Shown here piece after piece: positions 63,422 to 64,000 of a stretch of 64,000 nucleotides of DNA. Each line of letters begins with the position of its first letter. The first letter of the stretch is position 1. Below the pieces are notes generated by a model. The model was given only the letters and a program-made list of their open reading frames with translations. It searched no databases and had not been told where the DNA came from. The position numbers and the translations under genes were made by a program. Source of the stretch: Agrococcus jejuensis (GTDB lineage: Bacteria > Actinomycetota > Actinomycetes > Actinomycetales > Microbacteriaceae); the NCBI RefSeq assembly GCF_007679035.1, contig NZ_VEFR01000001.1:806001-870000 (forward strand). Direction: 5' to 3'.

Positions 63422-64000
63422 CTAGGGCGATGCCTCCTCGCCCTCGGCAGGCAGTCCGGAGAGCTGCTCGATGAGCGAGTTCGCCTCGGTCACGGCCTCC
63501 TGCAGCCGCTCGTCGGCCTCCGCGGCGCCGACGAGGTCGTTCTCCGCGTAGGCAGCCTCGCGCTCCTCGAGCGCGGTGGCGGCCTCCTGCAGCGCCGTCT
63601 GCAGCTGGGTCTGGAGGTCGCCGGTCGGAGCCGTGCCGCCATCGCCGCCGCCGGTGCCCTCGACGGGCTCGCCCGTCTCGGGATCGATCTCGACCGGGTC
63701 GATGCCCGAGTCGCCGGTCTGAGCGCCCGAGTCGCCGCCGAACAGGGCGTCGAGCGCCGCATCCAGCGTCTCCTCGAAGGCGATCTCGTTGCCGAACGAC
63801 ACCAGCACGCGCTGGAGCACCGGGTACGACGTCGATCCCGTCGACTGCAGGTACACCGGCTGCACGTAGAGCATGCCGCCGCCGACCGGCAGGGTCAGCA
63901 GGTTGCCGTAGACGACGCGCGACTGGCCCTGCTGCAGGATGTTCAGCAGGTTTCCGACCGTGGCATCCGTGTCGAAGTTGTTCTGCGCCTGGCCCGGGCC
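63422..64000 (-). CDS. UPF0182-family membrane protein, C-terminal part
   Basis: C-terminal 192 residues of a large actinobacterial UPF0182 protein, cut by the right edge. The visible start GPGQAQNNFDTD, then GNLLTLPVGGGMLYVQPVYL and SYPVLQRVLVSFGNEIAFEE are family hallmarks of the extracytoplasmic domain. After residue 95 of this part a Gly/Asp-rich linker leads to a C-terminal coiled-coil-like helix (LQTALQEAATALEEREAAYA). Full members have about 7 N-terminal helices and 900-1000 residues. The gap to tRNA-Met is 61 bases. Confidence 0.9.
   Translation of the reverse strand, partial: GPGQAQNNFDTDATVGNLLNILQQGQSRVVYGNLLTLPVGGGMLYVQPVYLQSTGSTSYPVLQRVLVSFGNEIAFEETLDAALDALFGGDSGAQTGDSGIDPVEIDPETGEPVEGTGGGDGGTAPTGDLQTQLQTALQEAATALEEREAAYAENDLVGAAEADERLQEAVTEANSLIEQLSGLPAEGEEASP

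Overview
The window is a gapless piece of a high-GC actinobacterial chromosome. The gene set points to Microbacteriaceae or a close relative in Micrococcales: SigR/RsrA redox control, a complete mevalonate operon, prfB-ftsE-ftsX-smpB, DUF3039, UPF0182, a 13E12-type DUF222/HNH gene, and many start codons placed 6-9 bases after a TANNNT hexamer, with no room for a ribosome binding site. The genus cannot be fixed from sequence reading alone. No prophage, insertion sequence or CRISPR array was seen.

Layout. 1-3.6 kb: glyoxylate shunt (aceA, aceB) divergent from a RamB/ScfR-like regulator cut by the left edge. 3.8-10.2 kb: rsrA-sigR back to back with aroA-rsgA-MarR-DUF3817-hisN, a cysteine-containing unknown, a VOC protein and a rhodanese. 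10.2-18.2 kb: tmRNA, pfkA, an anchored exported protein, and smpB-ftsX-ftsE-HpaB-like-prfB. 18.4-24.7 kb: six-gene mevalonate operon, mvk-mvaD-pmk-fni-mvaA-mvaS, preceded by a 28-codon leader ORF. 24.8-27.2 kb: small membrane protein, MFS transporter, lipoprotein. 27.2-31.7 kb: reverse-strand Tad/Flp pilus operon. 31.8-34.3 kb: hydrolase, flavodoxin-fold reductase, SDR. 34.4-40.6 kb: tRNA-Leu, DedA, GH92 glycosidase, GT4, nested palindrome and DUF222/HNH gene. 40.7-46.4 kb: housekeeping block (DtxR regulator, rdgB, rph, murI, pncB). 46.4-57.9 kb: an ABC exporter whose ATPase has a long acidic Glu-Pro extension, then a cell-surface glycopolymer cluster (cytidylyltransferase-like protein, Wzm/Wzt-type exporter, TagB-like and double TagF-like transferases, GT2). 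58-64 kb: DegP/HtrA-like protease, aminotransferase, nitrilase-family amidase, thiamine-binding-type protein, AIM24, CHY zinc finger, initiator tRNA-Met, and UPF0182 cut by the right edge.

How the genes fit together. The mevalonate operon encodes acetoacetyl-CoA to IPP/DMAPP with the isomerase included. Its five internal junctions all overlap by 4-8 bases, so translation is probably coupled. tmRNA and SmpB, the two partners of trans-translation, lie 3 kb apart. The surface cluster combines polymer-building transferases with their exporter. Regulation is legible in several places: a sigR autoregulatory promoter matching the known SigR consensus lies inside the start of aroA, a palindrome covers the -10 element of the gene after the MarR regulator, and two leaderless promoters begin with the stop codon of the upstream gene.
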